Of a stretch of DNA of 35,991 bases, positions 34,856 to 35,991 are shown in pieces (positions within the stretch are counted from its first letter, which is position 1; each line of letters starts with the position of its first letter). The notes under the pieces are model-generated. The model saw only the letters and a program-made list of their open reading frames with translations. It made no database searches and was not told the origin of the DNA. Where the stretch lies: NCBI GenBank assembly GCA_017445365.1, contig JAFSUH010000054.1, positions 1-35,991 on the forward strand, written 5' to 3'. Origin of the DNA: Kiritimatiellia bacterium. Its GTDB lineage: Bacteria; Verrucomicrobiota; Kiritimatiellia; CAIQIC01; Lenti-01. Position numbers and translations under genes: made by a program.

Positions 34856-34906
34856 TTTTGCCGATGTTCGGCAAAAACGCATGAAATTTGCCAAACATCG
34901 GCAAAA
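34856..34906. repeat. Composite palindrome, copy g (tandem with f)
   Basis: Arm 1 is TTTTGCCGA-TGT-TCGGCAAAA (34856-34876). Arm 2 is ATTTGCCAA-ACA-TCGGCAAAA (34886-34906), with one stem mismatch on this strand that becomes G-T on the other. Copies f and g repeat the same order and spacing, so they look like a tandem duplication. Confidence 0.9.
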
Positions 34907-34916
34907 CCGTCCGGGG

Positions 34917-35991
34917 CTACGGCCGGGTGCCTTCCGCGTCCGGCAGGATGCGGTACGCGAGCATCTTCTCGTGCCGCCGGAGCGGCGCAAGCCGCGCCCG
35001 TTCCCCGTCGAGCGGCGGGACCGCCAGGATGAAATGCAGGTCCAGCGCCTTTTCCAGCTCTTCGTCCCTCGCAAGCCACTTCGGAAGGTCCTTGCCTTCC
35101 GTCAGGCGGCGGCCCAGGGGCGGTACGTCCCCCTCCACGATGTCCGGCAGGCGGTCCGACGCGCTCGCGAGGAGGTGCGTGATGCCCCGTTCGCGGAAAA
35201 TTTCCTCCGCCGTCTCCGCTTCCGGCGTCATGTCGAAGCCCGCGCGGTAGAACGCCGCGACCCCCTCCAGGTTCTCCCAGTAGAGCGAGCCGAGCACCTT
35301 TCCCGCGCGGTGCCACGCGAAGACCGGACCGTGCGAAATCGGCGCGCACAGACGCAACTCCCCCCCGTTTTCCTCCGCCCGTTCCGCCAGCCGTTGCGCG
35401 CGGATGCGCGATTCCACCGCGTAGAACATCACCGCGTTGTCTTCCGTCCCTTCCGCCACCTTCCGGATGCCGAGCCACGCATCCCGCGCGTGCAACGCCG
35501 CGCACGCCAGAAGCGGCACGCAAACCGCAAGCGCCACCGCCCGCGCCGCCAAGGGCCGCCCCTTCGGTCGTTGCGACAGCAGGAGGAGCGCCGGGAAGAG
35601 CCCCGGCACGCCCGCCATGCTCGTCCAACGGATCTGCCACAAGGCCAGCCCCGCGAACGCCGCGGCCATCGTCGCGGACGCCAGCAACGCCAGCCGTTCC
35701 GGCGTCGGCTTTCCGCGCCCCGCCGCCCCGAACGCCGCCGCCCACGCCACCGGCAGCACCCCGAACGCCCCGAACAGGGTTTTCGCCACCGCGCCCGCGC
35801 CTTTCGCGTCCGCGAGCAACGGGCGGAATTCCAGGATGAACCGGTGCATCAACGCCATCGCATCCGTCCGGATGGCGTGGAACCGCCCGCCGCCGAAGAG
35901 AATCAGCACCGGCACCGCCGCCACCGCGGCGAGTCCCGCGGCGGTCCGCGCGAGCCGCGCGCCCGCCACCGGGCGGCGAGCCGTCCACCGC
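34917..35991 (-). CDS. Multi-span membrane protein, C-terminal part (5' end outside window)
   Basis: At least 357 residues, open to the window edge. The visible part has about six hydrophobic spans in its first 190 residues (VAAVPVLILFGGG; PVAWAAAFGAAG; ALLASATMAAAFAGLAL; FPALLLLSQ; ALAVCVPLLACAAL), then a soluble domain of about 160 residues. That domain includes EEIFRERGITHLLASASDRL and a C-terminal EKMLAYRILPDAEGTRP. The layout of a multi-span N-terminal part and a soluble tail near a GT-C type gene's strand suggests a dolichyl-phosphate-mannose-type glycosyltransferase-like protein, but no catalytic motif is visible here. A GTG at 35969 exists, yet coding continues past it (RWTARRP), so the true start is probably off the window. 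Confidence 0.75.
   Translation of the reverse strand, partial: RWTARRPVAGARLARTAAGLAAVAAVPVLILFGGGRFHAIRTDAMALMHRFILEFRPLLADAKGAGAVAKTLFGAFGVLPVAWAAAFGAAGRGKPTPERLALLASATMAAAFAGLALWQIRWTSMAGVPGLFPALLLLSQRPKGRPLAARAVALAVCVPLLACAALHARDAWLGIRKVAEGTEDNAVMFYAVESRIRAQRLAERAEENGGELRLCAPISHGPVFAWHRAGKVLGSLYWENLEGVAAFYRAGFDMTPEAETAEEIFRERGITHLLASASDRLPDIVEGDVPPLGRRLTEGKDLPKWLARDEELEKALDLHFILAVPPLDGERARLAPLRRHEKMLAYRILPDAEGTRP

Noticed and set aside
32213-35032. A 939-codon plus-strand open frame over pckG
   Set aside because: It is the antisense shadow of pckG: Arg/Gly/Val-rich low-complexity sequence with no family features, crossing palindromes and the pckG terminator.

Overview
The window is GC-rich bacterial chromosome. 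It probably comes from the Planctomycetes-Verrucomicrobia-Chlamydiae superphylum, most likely an uncultured Kiritimatiellota or Lentisphaerota-type organism from an animal gut. That placement is inference. It rests on the giant surface protein of 23-residue BspA/TpLRR leucine-rich repeats with InlB-type B repeats and a C-terminal ECYVAGLDPTDENAKF module, on the DUF4380-like secreted protein, and on GTP-type PEP carboxykinase. No 16S rRNA gene is present to confirm it.

Layout. Positions 2-154 hold the 3' end of an IS30-type transposase. Next come pgi and uvrC on the plus strand, probably co-transcribed, and a convergent minus-strand set argB-argD-MFS transporter (arginine biosynthesis plus a permease). 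From 6.9 to 10.0 kb the plus strand carries dnaB, a lone MsmK/UgpC-type sugar ABC ATPase and tRNA-Val(GAC), with good promoters and terminators. From 10.0 to 23.3 kb lies an accessory-looking stretch. It holds a repeat-filled leader, the SOS mutagenesis pair umuD-umuC, a 2324-residue secreted repeat protein, and a convergent minus-strand pair encoding a secreted zinc-metalloprotease-like protein and a small exported HEAT-type protein. From 23.4 kb to the end everything is on the minus strand: mutS, a GT-C/PMT-type membrane glycosyltransferase, an RseP-type site-2 protease, a DUF4380-like secreted protein, a small membrane protein, an AAA_14/DUF4143 ATPase, pckG, and a membrane protein running off the edge.

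Working together. Core functions are glycolysis and gluconeogenesis (pgi, pckG), arginine synthesis (argB, argD), replication (dnaB), and DNA repair or mutagenesis (uvrC, mutS, umuDC). The secreted and surface proteins sit together in the middle of the window.

The most unusual signal is a dispersed composite palindrome found only between genes: six two-armed copies and one single arm. Each arm is itself a small hairpin, arm 2 is roughly the reverse complement of arm 1, and the stems show compensatory base changes. The uvrC product is about 110 residues shorter than usual before its nuclease domain, and four exact copies of an 11-base word lie upstream of umuDC. No CRISPR array, rRNA or complete transposon is visible.
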